The notes under the pieces are model-generated. The model did not search any database, was not told the DNA's origin, and saw only the letters and a program-made list of their open reading frames with translations. The translations under genes were made by a program, and so were the position numbers. Shown here one piece after another: positions 25,820-35,466 of a stretch of 64,000 bases of DNA (position 1 is its first letter; every line of letters starts with the position of its first letter). The stretch is from Anaerotignum sp. MSJ-24 (lineage in GTDB: Bacteria > Bacillota > Clostridia > Lachnospirales > Anaerotignaceae). The stretch lies in the NCBI RefSeq assembly GCF_018918145.1, contig NZ_JAHLPX010000001.1, positions 124,001 to 188,000 of the forward strand, in the 5' to 3' direction.

Positions 25820-26091
25820 AAAAAAACCGCCCCAAGCACAACGCTTAGGGCGGATAAATATCCGTGTTACCACCTAAATTCAAGGCAAAAGCCTTACACT
25901 CTGCCGGTACTGACATACCGCTTCCTTATAACATAGGAATTATGTTGAAGCCTACTTGCCGAAACTTTCGGTTCAAAGCTCAAAGACTGCTTCATTCTGT
26001 CCGTATAAAGGCTTGCACCTTACGCCTTCTCTCTGAAATACCGCAACAGGATTACTCCTTCTTATCACTGCTTTTAGGATTTATTTCATTA
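25820..26091 (-). promoter_or_regulatory. T-box riboswitch, tRNA-Ala type, upstream of alaA
   Basis: The minus-strand leader has the T-box layout. Stem I includes the AGTA motif (AAGAAGGAGTA), GAGAGAAGG and GGTGCAAGCC. The specifier loop reads GAAGCAG followed by the TCTTTGAG helix strand. By comparison with other T-boxes the specifier is GCA (25988-25990), an Ala codon. The antiterminator carries AGGTGGTAACACGG (25861-25875 on the plus strand), whose TGGT can pair with the ACCA end of tRNA-Ala. The terminator CCGCCC-TAAGC / GCTT-GGGGCGG (25822-25853) and a run of seven T follow. Uncharged tRNA-Ala should allow read-through into alaA. Confidence 0.85.
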
Positions 26092-26097
26092 ATTTGT

Positions 26098-26125
26098 ATT
26101 ATACACGCTGAATAAATATTGTCAA
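26098..26125 (-). promoter_or_regulatory. Promoter of the alaA T-box leader
   Basis: Minus strand TTGACA (26120-26125), 16-base spacer, TATAAT (26098-26103). It places the transcript start near 26091, just before stem I. Confidence 0.85.
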
Positions 26126-26174
26126 TAGTGATTGCTGTATTTTATTAAACACAAATTTTACAATCACAGTTCAA

Positions 26175-26990
26175 TCATAGCTCGACCTCGGTCAATTCTC
26201 CGTCATCAAAAACAACCGCAGTTTCAAAACCTGCCTCTTTTGCAAGCCTTTCCGCCTCATCGAATTTATAGCAAAGGCCTTCCGTATCATGTGCATCGCC
26301 GGAGAAAATAATTCTTCCGCCGAGCAGATTCCATTTTTTAAGTATATCGAATGACGGATACGGAACCGAGCGATAGCCTCTGTATATAGCTCCGGTATTG
26401 ATTTCTATTATTTTGTCCTTTGCCGCCGCAACGTCAAGCACCTCATCAACGGCATAGGCATAGCGTTCATCTGATGTATCGAAAAGCTTATTGCCTTCGT
26501 TGAACTTTGTTACAAGGTCGATATGACCGAGAATATCACTGCCGTTTACAGAACAGGCCTTTACAACAGCTTTATAATAATCCTCGCAGAATGCCATATA
26601 ATCGCCGCCGTAATACTGCTTTACGTTATTTACGAATATTTCCTCCGATTCATCAACGGGCAGATATTTTCCGTTTTTAAAAACATAATGCACCGAGGAA
26701 ATAACATAATCGAATATATGCAGATCCTGTATATCCGAATACAGATCTCTTTCTATTCCGAGATAAATTTCAAGTCTTCCGTCATACTCACGCCGTATTC
26801 TTTTAACAGCCTCGATATAGTTTGCCGTTGCCTCCGTACTCATACAATAGCTTTCGTCAAATGGCGTATGCGAATGTCCGCTGAAGCCGAGAGCGTCCAT
26901 GCCCTTGGTATATGCCGCTTTTGCCATAATATCAACCGTTTCCTTGCCGTCACAGAACAATGTGTGTGTATGAAAGTCAGACTTAATCAT
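26175..26990 (-). CDS. hisJ: Histidinol-phosphatase, PHP type
   Basis: A 271-residue PHP-domain phosphatase; removes phosphate from histidinol phosphate, the eighth step of histidine synthesis. Metal ligands are visible in [42 protein letters not shown] and SGDAHDTE. It overlaps hisIE by four bases and is the last gene of the operon. The PHP type is usual in Bacillota, which lack the HAD-type fused to HisB. Confidence 0.93.
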   Translation of the reverse strand: MIKSDFHTHTLFCDGKETVDIMAKAAYTKGMDALGFSGHSHTPFDESYCMSTEATANYIEAVKRIRREYDGRLEIYLGIERDLYSDIQDLHIFDYVISSVHYVFKNGKYLPVDESEEIFVNNVKQYYGGDYMAFCEDYYKAVVKACSVNGSDILGHIDLVTKFNEGNKLFDTSDERYAYAVDEVLDVAAAKDKIIEINTGAIYRGYRSVPYPSFDILKKWNLLGGRIIFSGDAHDTEGLCYKFDEAERLAKEAGFETAVVFDDGELTEVEL

Positions 26991-27637
26991 TTTGTCATCT
27001 TCTCCTGCTTTACCTTATGGTCTATTACGTGTCTTGAAGCGAGTTCCTTTGTTATATCATCAATAGAGATGCCCATTTCAATCATCATAACCATTACATG
27101 ATAGCACAAATCGGAAACTTCGTATATAGTTTCTTTTTTATCATCGGCCTTTGCCGCAATAATTACCTCTGTGGACTCTTCTCCGACCTTTTTGAGTATT
27201 TTGTCGATACCCTTTTCGAAGAGATAGGTTGTATATGAGCCTTCCTTTTTATCTGTTTTTCTGCCTTCGATAAGCTTCATAAGGCCTTCGTAGGAGAAAT
27301 AATTAACATCCTTGTTTTCATACACAAGGTCATTAAAGCAGCTGTCTGCTCCGGTATGACAGGCAGGGCCGTCCTTTTTTACAAGCACTGTGAGCGCATC
27401 TCTGTCGCAGTCGGCTGTTATGCTGACAATATGCTGATAGTTTCCCGATGTTTCGCCCTTTCTCCAAAGCTCCTGTCTTGAGCGTGACCAGAAGCAGGTT
27501 TTGCCTTCCTTCATGCTTATTTCAAGGCTTTCTTTGTTCATATATGCAACGGTAAGCACCTTTTTGCTTTCTGCGTCCTGTACAACTGCGGGAATAATTC
27601 CCTTTTCGTCAAACTTAAGTTCATTTATATCAAGCAT
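26987..27637 (-). CDS. hisI: Bifunctional phosphoribosyl-AMP cyclohydrolase / phosphoribosyl-ATP pyrophosphatase HisIE
   Basis: A 216-residue fusion doing steps two and three of the pathway. The HisI half (1-115) shows [40 protein letters not shown] and [12 protein letters not shown] with the zinc cysteines. The HisE half (about 120-216) shows [20 protein letters not shown] and [10 protein letters not shown]. It starts 12 bases after hisF. Confidence 0.95.
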   Translation of the reverse strand: MLDINELKFDEKGIIPAVVQDAESKKVLTVAYMNKESLEISMKEGKTCFWSRSRQELWRKGETSGNYQHIVSITADCDRDALTVLVKKDGPACHTGADSCFNDLVYENKDVNYFSYEGLMKLIEGRKTDKKEGSYTTYLFEKGIDKILKKVGEESTEVIIAAKADDKKETIYEVSDLCYHVMVMMIEMGISIDDITKELASRHVIDHKVKQEKMTK

Positions 27638-27649
27638 AGCTGTTTCTCC

Positions 27650-28408
27650 TTATATTCTCATGTTAATTCCTTCGTTTTTGAGTGTTTTCTTTAAATCACG
27701 AATGTCTACCTCACCAAAATGGAATATTGATGCGGCAAGACCTGCGTCCACCTTCGGAAGAGTTTTGAAAAGCTTAACAAAGTCCTCCTTACAGCCGGCA
27801 CCGCCGGATGCAATGACCGGTATGGACACAACACTGCATACGGCATCAAGCATTTCAAGGTCAAAGCCGTTTTTAACTCCGTCAGTATCAATGCTGTTTA
27901 CGACAATTTCGCCGGCTCCGTTGGCAACACATTTTTTTATCCATTCGATTGCGTCCATGCCGGTGTTATCACGTCCGCCTCTTGAAAATACGGTAAAACG
28001 TCCGTCAACACGCTTTACGTCAACGGAAAGCACAACGCACTGGTCGCCGTATTTCTTTGCGGCATCAAGTATAAGCGAAGGATTTTTAATTGCACCGGAA
28101 TTTACGCTGACCTTATCTGCTCCGCATTTAAGCACTCTGTCAAAATCCTCGACTGTGTTTATGCCGCCGCCGACAGTAAGCGGAATGAAAATCTGTTCCG
28201 CAACCTTTTTCAATATATCGGTAAAAAGCGTTCTTCCTTCCGCAGATGCGGTTATGTCATAAAAAACAAGCTCGTCCGCACCGCCGTCAGAATAAAATCT
28301 TGCAAGGTCAACAGGCGAGGAAACGTCCGAAAGTCCAAGAAAATTAACACCCTTTACAACTCGTCCGTCCTTTACGTCAAGGCACGGAATAATACGTTTT
28401 GTTATCAT
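27650..28408 (-). CDS. hisF: Imidazole glycerol phosphate synthase subunit HisF
   Basis: A 252-residue TIM-barrel cyclase that joins PRFAR with ammonia from HisH, giving IGP and AICAR. RIIPCLDVKDGRVVKGVNF (catalytic Asp), GADELVFYDITASAEGR, GGGINTVEDFDRVL, GADKVSVNSGAI and VIASGGAG are all present. It overlaps hisA by four bases. Confidence 0.97.
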   Translation of the reverse strand: MITKRIIPCLDVKDGRVVKGVNFLGLSDVSSPVDLARFYSDGGADELVFYDITASAEGRTLFTDILKKVAEQIFIPLTVGGGINTVEDFDRVLKCGADKVSVNSGAIKNPSLILDAAKKYGDQCVVLSVDVKRVDGRFTVFSRGGRDNTGMDAIEWIKKCVANGAGEIVVNSIDTDGVKNGFDLEMLDAVCSVVSIPVIASGGAGCKEDFVKLFKTLPKVDAGLAASIFHFGEVDIRDLKKTLKNEGINMRI

Positions 28409-29130
28409 TGTGCCGCCTCCTTTGCTGTCTTTACCGCCTCGGAAAGGTCAACGGCGTTTTCATAAAGTGCCTTGCCGAGTATTGCACCGTACATATTCAT
28501 TGAGGCAAGCTTCTTTATGTCTGCTATTGTTGACACTCCGCCTGAGGCAACGATGTCTATATTAAAGCTTTCGTTAAGCTTTTTATAAAGCTCTGTATTT
28601 GTTCCGCCGAGCATACCGTCCTTTGATATATCTGTGCAGATAATGGTTTTTACACCGATTTTTTCGAGATATTCGCAGAAATCAAAGCATTTAAGCTCGG
28701 TTGTTTCCAGCCAGCCCTTTATCGCCACAAGTCCGTCACGGATGTCAACGCCTACGGCAATTTTATCACCGTATTTATTAACCGCTCTTTTAAGAAATGC
28801 ACTATCCTTGACTGCTGCTGTTCCGAGAATAACTCTTGAAACACCTATATTTATATATTTATCGACAGTTTCATCGTTTCTGATTCCGCCGCCTATTTCC
28901 ACCTTCATACCTGTTTTTTCAACGATAGCTTTAACGGTTTCTATATTTGACGTTGTTCCGTCCTTTGCACCTTCGAGATCGACAACGTGAAGCCATTCAG
29001 CACCGCTTTTTTCAAACTTTTCGGCAAACTCCGGTGGATTATTGCTGTATACGGTCATTTGCTCATAATCGCCTTTTTTTAATCTGACCGCACAGCCGTT
29101 ATATAAATCTATTGCAGGAATAATATACAT
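28405..29130 (-). CDS. hisA: ProFAR isomerase HisA
   Basis: A 241-residue TIM-barrel isomerase, step four. IIPAIDLYNGCAVRLKKGDY carries the catalytic Asp, GAEWLHVVDLEGAKDG, EIGGGIRNDETVDKYI, CTDISKDGMLGGTN (second Asp) and VASGGVSTIADI follow. It lies 24 bases after hisH. Confidence 0.97.
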   Translation of the reverse strand: MYIIPAIDLYNGCAVRLKKGDYEQMTVYSNNPPEFAEKFEKSGAEWLHVVDLEGAKDGTTSNIETVKAIVEKTGMKVEIGGGIRNDETVDKYINIGVSRVILGTAAVKDSAFLKRAVNKYGDKIAVGVDIRDGLVAIKGWLETTELKCFDFCEYLEKIGVKTIICTDISKDGMLGGTNTELYKKLNESFNIDIVASGGVSTIADIKKLASMNMYGAILGKALYENAVDLSEAVKTAKEAAQ

Positions 29131-29154
29131 ATTTTTCTCCTTTATAATACCACA

Positions 29155-29772
29155 TTATAATTCACAGAATGCCTTAAGTATTCCGAGTCCGACTTCTCCG
29201 CTTTTTTCCGGGTGGAATTGTGTTCCGTATACATTGCCGTTTTCAACCGACGCCGTAAGCAAAGCACTGTATTCCGCATAAGCAGTAACCGATTCTTCGC
29301 AGTCTGCGGCATAATATGAATGAACAAAATACACACAGTCGCCTTCGTTTGTATATTTATATATACGGCTCTTTTCCTTATTTTTAGGGAAAATAAGTCC
29401 GTTCCAGCCGATATGCGGTATTTTAAGTCCTTTATCTATAACGTCCTCAATGGGCTTTACACTTCCCTTTATAAGTCCGAGCCCTTCGTGTTCGCCGTAT
29501 TCATAGCTTTTATCGAACAAAAGCTGCATACCGAGGCAGATTCCGAGTATAGGCTTGCCCTTTGCCGCCTGCTCCTTAACGACCTTATCCAGTCCGCTTT
29601 CTCTAAGCTTTTCTGCAGCATCGCCGAAAGCACCTACTCCGGGAAGTATTATTCTGTCGCTTTTATCTATTATATCCTTATCGTTGGTAACAACCGCCTC
29701 TTCGCCGATAAAGGCAAAGGAGCTTTTCAGAGAAAAAAGGTTGCCAACTCCGTAATCAATTATTGCTGTCAA
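29155..29772 (-). CDS. hisH: Imidazole glycerol phosphate synthase glutaminase subunit HisH
   Basis: A 205-residue class I glutamine amidotransferase supplying ammonia to HisF. IIDYGVGNLFSLKSSF at the start, LPGVGAFGDAAEKL, and the nucleophile Cys79 in GICLGMQLLF; the His-Glu pair is in TQFHPEKSGEVG. The TTG start follows GGGAG. Confidence 0.96.
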   Translation of the reverse strand: MTAIIDYGVGNLFSLKSSFAFIGEEAVVTNDKDIIDKSDRIILPGVGAFGDAAEKLRESGLDKVVKEQAAKGKPILGICLGMQLLFDKSYEYGEHEGLGLIKGSVKPIEDVIDKGLKIPHIGWNGLIFPKNKEKSRIYKYTNEGDCVYFVHSYYAADCEESVTAYAEYSALLTASVENGNVYGTQFHPEKSGEVGLGILKAFCEL

Positions 29773-29796
29773 TTATGTCATCTCCCTTTGCCGGTA

Positions 29797-30384
29797 TTAA
29801 AGAACGCCCTTTGTAGAAGGTATTTCGTCCGCAAATTCTTCGTCTATTTTAACTGCCTTTGCCAATGTTCTGCCGAAAGCCTTGAATGTTCCTTCGATAA
29901 TATGATGTGAATTTGTTCCGGCAAGCTGTTTTATATGTAGGCTCATGGGTAGGTTTCTTACAAAGCCGGAAAAAAACTCCTCCGTAAGCTCTGTGTCAAA
30001 GGTTCCGACCTTTTCCGTCGGTATATCCAGTCCATAGCCCAGAAAACTTCTTCCACTTATGTCTATTGCACAGAGTATAAGCGTTTCGTCCATAGGAAGA
30101 ATTATATCGCCGTAACGGCATATTCCACGCATATCGCCGAGAGCATTTTTGAATGCCTGTCCAAGAACAATGGCAATATCCTCAACGCTGTGGTGGTCGT
30201 CAACATCAACATCGCCCTTGCAGTTCACAACAAGGTCAAAACGTCCATGCTTTGCAAAAAGCGTAAGCATATGGTCAAGAAAACCAACGCCTGTCGAAAT
30301 TTCGCTGTTTCCGCTTCCGTCAAGGCAGAGAGAAACATATACGTCCGTTTCTGCGGTTTTTCTGCTTATTTCCGCTGTTCTCAT
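29797..30384 (-). CDS. hisB: Imidazoleglycerol-phosphate dehydratase HisB
   Basis: A 195-residue monofunctional dehydratase, step six. The metal-binding repeats are GVGFLDHMLTLFAKHGRFDL, DVDDHHSVEDIAIVLGQA, HIKQLAGTNSHHIIEGTFKA and the intervening DETLILCAIDISGR. No phosphatase domain is fused, consistent with hisJ at the end of the operon. It overlaps hisC by four bases. Confidence 0.97.
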   Translation of the reverse strand: MRTAEISRKTAETDVYVSLCLDGSGNSEISTGVGFLDHMLTLFAKHGRFDLVVNCKGDVDVDDHHSVEDIAIVLGQAFKNALGDMRGICRYGDIILPMDETLILCAIDISGRSFLGYGLDIPTEKVGTFDTELTEEFFSGFVRNLPMSLHIKQLAGTNSHHIIEGTFKAFGRTLAKAVKIDEEFADEIPSTKGVL

Positions 30385-31445
30385 CGGTTTTCCTCCTTAA
30401 ATATCGTTTCCAATGTATTGATAAGAGCCGTCATCTGCTCCTTTGTTCCTATTGTTATTCTAAGATAATCCTTTATTCTTTCCTTATCGAAATGACGGAC
30501 AAGTATGCCCTTGGCCTTAAGCTTTAAATAAAGCTCGCCGCCTTCCATTCTGTCGGTTCTTGCAAAAACGAAGTTTGAACAGGACGCAAGCACCTCAAAG
30601 CCGAGTTTGACAAGCTCTGTCGTTGTATATCTTCTGTTTTCGATTATCTTCCGGCAGTTATTTCTGTAATACTCCGCATCGTTTAGAGATGCCTCTCCTG
30701 CCGCAAGCGTAAGACGGTTTATGTTATAAGGATTTGTCGAAAACTTGATTTTTGTTAAATCCGCTATAAGCTCTGCATTGCCTATTGCATAGCCAAGACG
30801 TCCTCCGGCAAGAGAACGTGATTTGGAATAGGTCTGTACAACGAGCAGATTATCATATTCGTTCACAAGCTGAACACAGCTTTCACCGCCGAAATCTATA
30901 TAAGCCTCATCTATTATAACAACATGGTCCTTATTGGACTCGATTATTTTTCTTATACAGTCAAGCGGAAGTATAAGCCCCGTAGGCGCATTGGGATTTG
31001 CTATGAAGATACAGCGGTTAAGATTGAGATAATCCTCAACGCCTATCGAGAAATCCGCTCTCAACGGAATAACCTTTGCATCTATATTGTAAAGATCGGC
31101 AAATACCTGATAAAAGCCGTATGTAATATCGGCAAAAGCCGCTCCGTCCTCGCAGAAAGCCATAAACGAGAAATTGAGCACTTCGTCCGAGCCGTTTCCG
31201 ATAAATACGTTTTCCGGCTTAACTCCGTAGGTTTCCGCAAGTCTTTTGGTAAGTCCGGTACAGACCGGATCGGGATAAAGCTCCAGCTTATTTATTTCCT
31301 CGCTGTTTATCGCTTCAAGTACCTTTGGCGAAGGCGGAAACGGTGACTCATTTGTATTAAGCTTTATGTACTGCATATCCTTAGGCTGTTCACCGGGAAC
31401 ATATTCCTCAAGCGAGGCATATTTTTTATCCATAAATCTGCTCAT
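30381..31445 (-). CDS. hisC: Histidinol-phosphate aminotransferase HisC
   Basis: A 354-residue PLP enzyme, step seven. IKLNTNESPFPPSPKVLEAI, YGVKPENVFIGNGSDEVL, IANPNAPTGLILPLD, VVIDEAYIDFGG and QTYSKSRSLAGGRLGYAIG (Schiff-base Lys) are diagnostic. It follows hisD by 12 bases. Confidence 0.96.
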   Translation of the reverse strand: MSRFMDKKYASLEEYVPGEQPKDMQYIKLNTNESPFPPSPKVLEAINSEEINKLELYPDPVCTGLTKRLAETYGVKPENVFIGNGSDEVLNFSFMAFCEDGAAFADITYGFYQVFADLYNIDAKVIPLRADFSIGVEDYLNLNRCIFIANPNAPTGLILPLDCIRKIIESNKDHVVIIDEAYIDFGGESCVQLVNEYDNLLVVQTYSKSRSLAGGRLGYAIGNAELIADLTKIKFSTNPYNINRLTLAAGEASLNDAEYYRNNCRKIIENRRYTTTELVKLGFEVLASCSNFVFARTDRMEGGELYLKLKAKGILVRHFDKERIKDYLRITIGTKEQMTALINTLETIFKEENR

Positions 31446-31457
31446 AGCCTTACCTCC

Positions 31458-32738
31458 TTAAAAGCCTGCCTTATCAAATCTTACGAGTGCGGAGCGTGCA
31501 TGAGCCGAAAGACCTTCTTTTTCCGCAAAGTATGCAATGTCCTCGCATACAGCACCGAGAGCCTCTTTTGTATAATAAGTGAAGGCTGATTTCTTAACGA
31601 AATCGTCTACCGAAAGTGGACTTGAAAATCTTGCCGTTCCGCTTGTGGGAAGTGTATGGTTAGGGCCTGCATAATAATCTCCGAGAGCCTCCGGGCAGTT
31701 CTTTCCGAGGAAAATAGAACCGGCATTTTTAATTCTGTCGAGATAATCAAACGGATTGTCTACGCAAAGCTCAAGATGCTCGGGAGCTATTGTATTGGCT
31801 ATTTCTATACCCTGTTCTATATTGTCGGCAACGATTATTTTGCCGTTGTTCTCTATTGACGCTCTTGCTATTTCCTCTCTGGGGAGTATTCTGAGCTGTG
31901 CCTCTATCTGCTCGGCAACCTCATCGGCAAGCTTACGGCTGTCGGTAACGAGTACGGCTGAGGCAAGCTTATCATGCTCTGCCTGTGAAAGCATATCTGC
32001 CGCAACGGTCTTTGCAGAACAAGTACCATCAGCGATGACAAGAATTTCGCTTGGGCCTGCAATCATATCAATGTTTACAATGCCGAAAACCTGTTTCTTT
32101 GCCTCTGCAACAAAGGCATTGCCGGGGCCAACTATTTTATCAACTCTCGGAATCGACTCAGTTCCGTAAGCAAGAGCCGCAATCGCCTGTGCACCTCCTA
32201 CCTTAAATATACGGTCAACACCGGCTGTTTTTGCAGCGGCAAGAATAACCGGATTGATTTTACCTTCCTTTGCCGGAGTTGTCATAACGATTTCCTTAAC
32301 GCCGGCAAGCTTTGCAGGAACGACATTCATAAGCACTGTTGAAGGATAAGCAGCTGTGCCTCCGGGAACATATACACCGGCACGTTCAAGCGGAATTATT
32401 TTCTGTCCGAGAACGATTCCGTCCTTTTCGGCAACAACAAAGCTGCTGCGTACCTGATGCTTGTGATAGTCATATATATTCTGCTTTGCCTGTTTGATTA
32501 TTCTCAAAAATTCATCATCAACGGCATTGAATGCCTCTTCAATTTCTTCGTCTGTTACCTCAAGGCAGTCGGTAACTGTGTTATCGAATTTTTCGCAATA
32601 TTTAAAAAGAGCCTTATCTCCGTTTTTTCTTACATCTGCAATTATGTCCGCAACGATGTCCTCTACGCCTGTTGCCGAAATGCCCCTTGCAAATATTTCT
32701 TCTGCCGATGTATTTGAATATTCCATTATTTTAATCAT
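31458..32738 (-). CDS. hisD: Histidinol dehydrogenase HisD
   Basis: A 426-residue zinc, NAD-dependent enzyme that oxidises histidinol to histidine in two steps. ERAGVYVPGGTAAYPSTVLM, VGGAQAIAALAYGTESIPRV, KIVGPGNAFVAEAKKQVFG, DMIAGPSEILVIAD, DMLSQAEHD and APEHLELC are conserved blocks with zinc and catalytic residues. Start and hisG stop share one base (TGATG). Confidence 0.97.
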   Translation of the reverse strand: MIKIMEYSNTSAEEIFARGISATGVEDIVADIIADVRKNGDKALFKYCEKFDNTVTDCLEVTDEEIEEAFNAVDDEFLRIIKQAKQNIYDYHKHQVRSSFVVAEKDGIVLGQKIIPLERAGVYVPGGTAAYPSTVLMNVVPAKLAGVKEIVMTTPAKEGKINPVILAAAKTAGVDRIFKVGGAQAIAALAYGTESIPRVDKIVGPGNAFVAEAKKQVFGIVNIDMIAGPSEILVIADGTCSAKTVAADMLSQAEHDKLASAVLVTDSRKLADEVAEQIEAQLRILPREEIARASIENNGKIIVADNIEQGIEIANTIAPEHLELCVDNPFDYLDRIKNAGSIFLGKNCPEALGDYYAGPNHTLPTSGTARFSSPLSVDDFVKKSAFTYYTKEALGAVCEDIAYFAEKEGLSAHARSALVRFDKAGF

Positions 32739-33382
32739 CAGTTTTCACCCTCAAATCCGCAAACGGAGTTAATGCTTTCGCAAAGCTCCATTATCTCTTT
32801 ATTTTTGAATTTATAGCTAACCTTGTTGGAAATAAGTCTTGCACTGATAGGAAGAATTTCCTCAAGAACGGCAAGATTGTTTTCCTTAAGCGTTGTTCCC
32901 GTTTCAACAATATCGACTATTACGTCGCTCATCTTTAAAATAGGTGCAAGCTCGATTGAGCCGTTGAGCTTTATAATATCTATCTGACGGCTCTGTGACG
33001 CATAATACTGCTTGGCGATATTGGGAAACTTTGTGGCAACCCTTAATGCCCTTGCTGTGTTGTCCCTGAAACCCTTAGGGCCTGCAACGCACATACGGCA
33101 TTTTCCCATATTGAGATCCAGAAGCTCATATACGTCCGGCTCATACTCCAGAAGTATATCCTTTCCGGCAACACCTATGTCTGCCGCACCTCTTTCGACA
33201 TATATTGCAACATCGGAAGGCTTTACCCAGAAATATCTTATGCTGTTTTCTTCGCTTTCAAATATAAGCTTTCTGTTTGTTTCGAGTATTGACGGACAGC
33301 TGTATCCGGCTTTATCGAATATATCATATACCTTCTCTCCCAGTCGTCCTTTGGGAAGAGCTACATTAATTATCTCCTTCAA
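32738..33382 (-). CDS. hisG: ATP phosphoribosyltransferase HisG, short form
   Basis: A 214-residue catalytic subunit for step one, condensing ATP and PRPP. ALPKGRLGEKVYDIFDKAGY, VAIYVERGAADIGVAGKDIL, AGPKGFRDN and DVIVDIVETGTTLKENNL (PRPP loop) are present. It lacks the C-terminal regulatory domain of long HisG, so it needs HisZ, encoded just upstream. I use the TTG at 33382, ten bases after GGGGG; a TTG at 33391 is too close to that site. Confidence 0.94.
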   Translation of the reverse strand: MKEIINVALPKGRLGEKVYDIFDKAGYSCPSILETNRKLIFESEENSIRYFWVKPSDVAIYVERGAADIGVAGKDILLEYEPDVYELLDLNMGKCRMCVAGPKGFRDNTARALRVATKFPNIAKQYYASQSRQIDIIKLNGSIELAPILKMSDVIVDIVETGTTLKENNLAVLEEILPISARLISNKVSYKFKNKEIMELCESINSVCGFEGEN

Positions 33383-34484
33383 TGCTCTCAAGCCCCCTTT
33401 CTGTCATGCGGTAAACCTTTCCGTATCGTCCGTTTGCCGGTATACATTTAAGCACCGCAACCGATGAATTTTCCTCACTGAGCTTTTGCACTGCGGCTGT
33501 AAGCTCCTTTGCGGAAATGCTGTCGTCATATACAACAAGCACATCTGCATCGTTTTCCTCATCGGTAAGATTGAGCCAGTCCAGCATATCCAGATAAACC
33601 GCAAAGCCGATTGCTCCGGCCTTTTTGCCGAACTTATGCACAAGATTGTCATAACGTCCGCCGGAAAGAATGTTGGAAGGAATTCCGGCAACATAGCCCT
33701 TGAAAACTATGCCGTTATAATAATTCATATCGTTTATTATTGAAAAATCAATATTTATATTTTTTTCACAGCCGTAAAGCTTTAATATTTCATAAACACC
33801 CTTAAGCTCGTTTATGGCTGAATCGGTTTTTTCGTTTATGCTGAGCTGTTCAAGCTCTTCGGTTATTTTCTCAAAGGGGCCGTAAAGAGAGGCAAGCTGG
33901 ACAGCTCTTCTTGTGACTGCCCTGCTTATTCCGGCTCTTTCACACTCTCTTTCGATTGCCGTTGAATTTTTTTCACCGATATATTTAAGAATGGAATCTC
34001 TCATTCCTTCGGGAAGAGTTCCGAGAAGCTCGCTTATGAGTCCGGAATGGGAAATATCAAGAATATAATTTTCAGAAATCTGCATAAGGCTCTTTACCGC
34101 AAGCATAAGCACCTCGCCTGTTGAATAAAGGTCAATATCGCCGATACATTCAAGGCCCGTCTGGAGAATTTCGCTGAACTCGTGGCTGCCCTTTCTTGCT
34201 CTGTATACATTTTCGTTATAGTAGACCTTTTGTGTTTCTCCGCTGTCCTTAATGTTTTTGACGATTGAAAGCGTTACGTCGGGTTTAAGCGCCATAAGCT
34301 TTCCGTTAAGGTCGGTAAAGGTGATTATATTACTGCTCAAAAGAAAGTTTTTGTTTTCGGCATAGAGGTCGTATTCCTCGAACTTACTCATTTTGTACTG
34401 TTTATAGCCGAATTTTTTATAAAGATTTTTGAAGCTTAAAATTGCTTCTTCATCATTTCTGATATGTATAATATTCTCGTTCAT
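33366..34484 (-). CDS. hisZ: ATP phosphoribosyltransferase regulatory subunit HisZ
   Basis: A 372-residue HisRS-like protein that activates short HisG and brings histidine feedback. Class II synthetase-like segments are ITFTDLNGKLMALKPDVTLS, YYNENVYRARKGSHEFSEI, GLECIGDIDLYSTGEVLM and LSGGRYDNLVHKFGK. The catalytic residues for aminoacylation are not expected. The ATG at 34484 follows AGGGGAG; a longer frame would begin inside the promoter. First gene of the his operon. Confidence 0.93.
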   Translation of the reverse strand: MNENIIHIRNDEEAILSFKNLYKKFGYKQYKMSKFEEYDLYAENKNFLLSSNIITFTDLNGKLMALKPDVTLSIVKNIKDSGETQKVYYNENVYRARKGSHEFSEILQTGLECIGDIDLYSTGEVLMLAVKSLMQISENYILDISHSGLISELLGTLPEGMRDSILKYIGEKNSTAIERECERAGISRAVTRRAVQLASLYGPFEKITEELEQLSINEKTDSAINELKGVYEILKLYGCEKNINIDFSIINDMNYYNGIVFKGYVAGIPSNILSGGRYDNLVHKFGKKAGAIGFAVYLDMLDWLNLTDEENDADVLVVYDDSISAKELTAAVQKLSEENSSVAVLKCIPANGRYGKVYRMTERGLESIEGDN

Positions 34485-34514
34485 AATTCTGCTCCCCTGA
34501 TTTTTGATGTCAAC

Positions 34515-34543
34515 ATTATAACTCACCTGTTATCGTTAGTCAA
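34515..34543 (-). promoter_or_regulatory. Promoter of the his operon
   Basis: Minus strand TTGACT (34538-34543), 17-base spacer, TATAAT (34515-34520). The start codon is only about 30 bases downstream, leaving no room for a T-box or leader peptide; control is probably by HisZ feedback. Confidence 0.85.
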
Positions 34544-34722
34544 TAATTTACTTTATTAAATTATCGAATTAGTGAATTAGCATGGTAAAGTGATATGATA
34601 AACGTCATAAAATCGGCTCTAAACCGTTACATTATATAATTAGTGTGTATTGATTAAAAAGTTTTGGTGGATTATAATTAGTAAAAACAGGTTAGAAATT
34701 TCATTGAAAGGATGTAATATTT

Positions 34723-35394
34723 ATGGAACTTATCAAAAAAGCACTGCTTGCTTATATAACGGTCGGCTTTGTTTTTATAATAATGGGCATATGCTTTCTT
34801 GCATGGCCGCATGCATCCCTTGTTACCATATGTTATGCAATCGGTGCGGTCGTTCTTATATGGGGAATTATGAAAATAGTTGATTTCGTTAAGAACAGGG
34901 AAAAAGGATTTTCGTATCAGTTCAATCTTGTTCTCGGCATATTTCTTGCGGCTGTCGGACTTATTCTTATAATAAATCCCGATATAATCATTCCGATACT
35001 TCCTATTGTTGTCGGAATAATACTTACCGCAGACGGCATACAGAAGATAAAAGCCGGATTCGACGCTAAAAGAATGCTCCATGAAAAATGGTGGCTTATC
35101 GAGATTGTCGCACTCATCACAATAGTATTCGGCATATGCCTTATACTCAACCCGTTTGCGATAACAAATGTCGTTGTAAGGCTTATTGGTTTTGCCCTTC
35201 TTATCGACGGTGTCCAGAACCTTATTGTTATAATAAGCACATTCAAGCTTATGAGCACAATGGTTTCCGATGATGATGTTAAAAATGCCGAATATGTTGA
35301 ATCCGACATACCTTACGCAGACAACAGCGATGTAAAGACAGAAAAGATTGACGATTCGGAAATAATCGTTGAGGACAACAATGACAAGGATTAA
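34723..35394 (+). CDS. DUF308 (HdeD-like) membrane protein
   Basis: A 223-residue protein with six hydrophobic helices arranged in pairs, characteristic of the HdeD/DUF308 group: ITVGFVFIIMGICFLAWP, LVLGIFLAAVGLILIINP and VRLIGFALLIDGVQNLI. About 45 acidic residues follow as a cytoplasmic tail. In enterobacteria HdeD is linked to acid stress; here the role is unknown. It is divergent from the his operon. Confidence 0.75.
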   Translation: MELIKKALLAYITVGFVFIIMGICFLAWPHASLVTICYAIGAVVLIWGIMKIVDFVKNREKGFSYQFNLVLGIFLAAVGLILIINPDIIIPILPIVVGIILTADGIQKIKAGFDAKRMLHEKWWLIEIVALITIVFGICLILNPFAITNVVVRLIGFALLIDGVQNLIVIISTFKLMSTMVSDDDVKNAEYVESDIPYADNSDVKTEKIDDSEIIVEDNNDKD

Positions 35395-35407
35395 TTGTGA
35401 ACAACAA

Positions 35408-35437
35408 AAAGCAGATGGTTTGCACCACCTGCTTTAT
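35408..35437 (+). terminator. Terminator after the DUF308 gene
   Basis: AAAGCAG-TGG pairs with CCA-CTGCTTT, then ATTTTTTGC. It may also serve the convergent lipoprotein gene. Confidence 0.75.
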
Positions 35438-35466
35438 TTTTTGCTTATTTTATAGGTTTAATAATT

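Noticed and set aside
34485-34722. T-box or leader peptide for the his operon
   Set aside because: The promoter leaves only about 30 bases of leader and no T-box motif or His codon run is seen.
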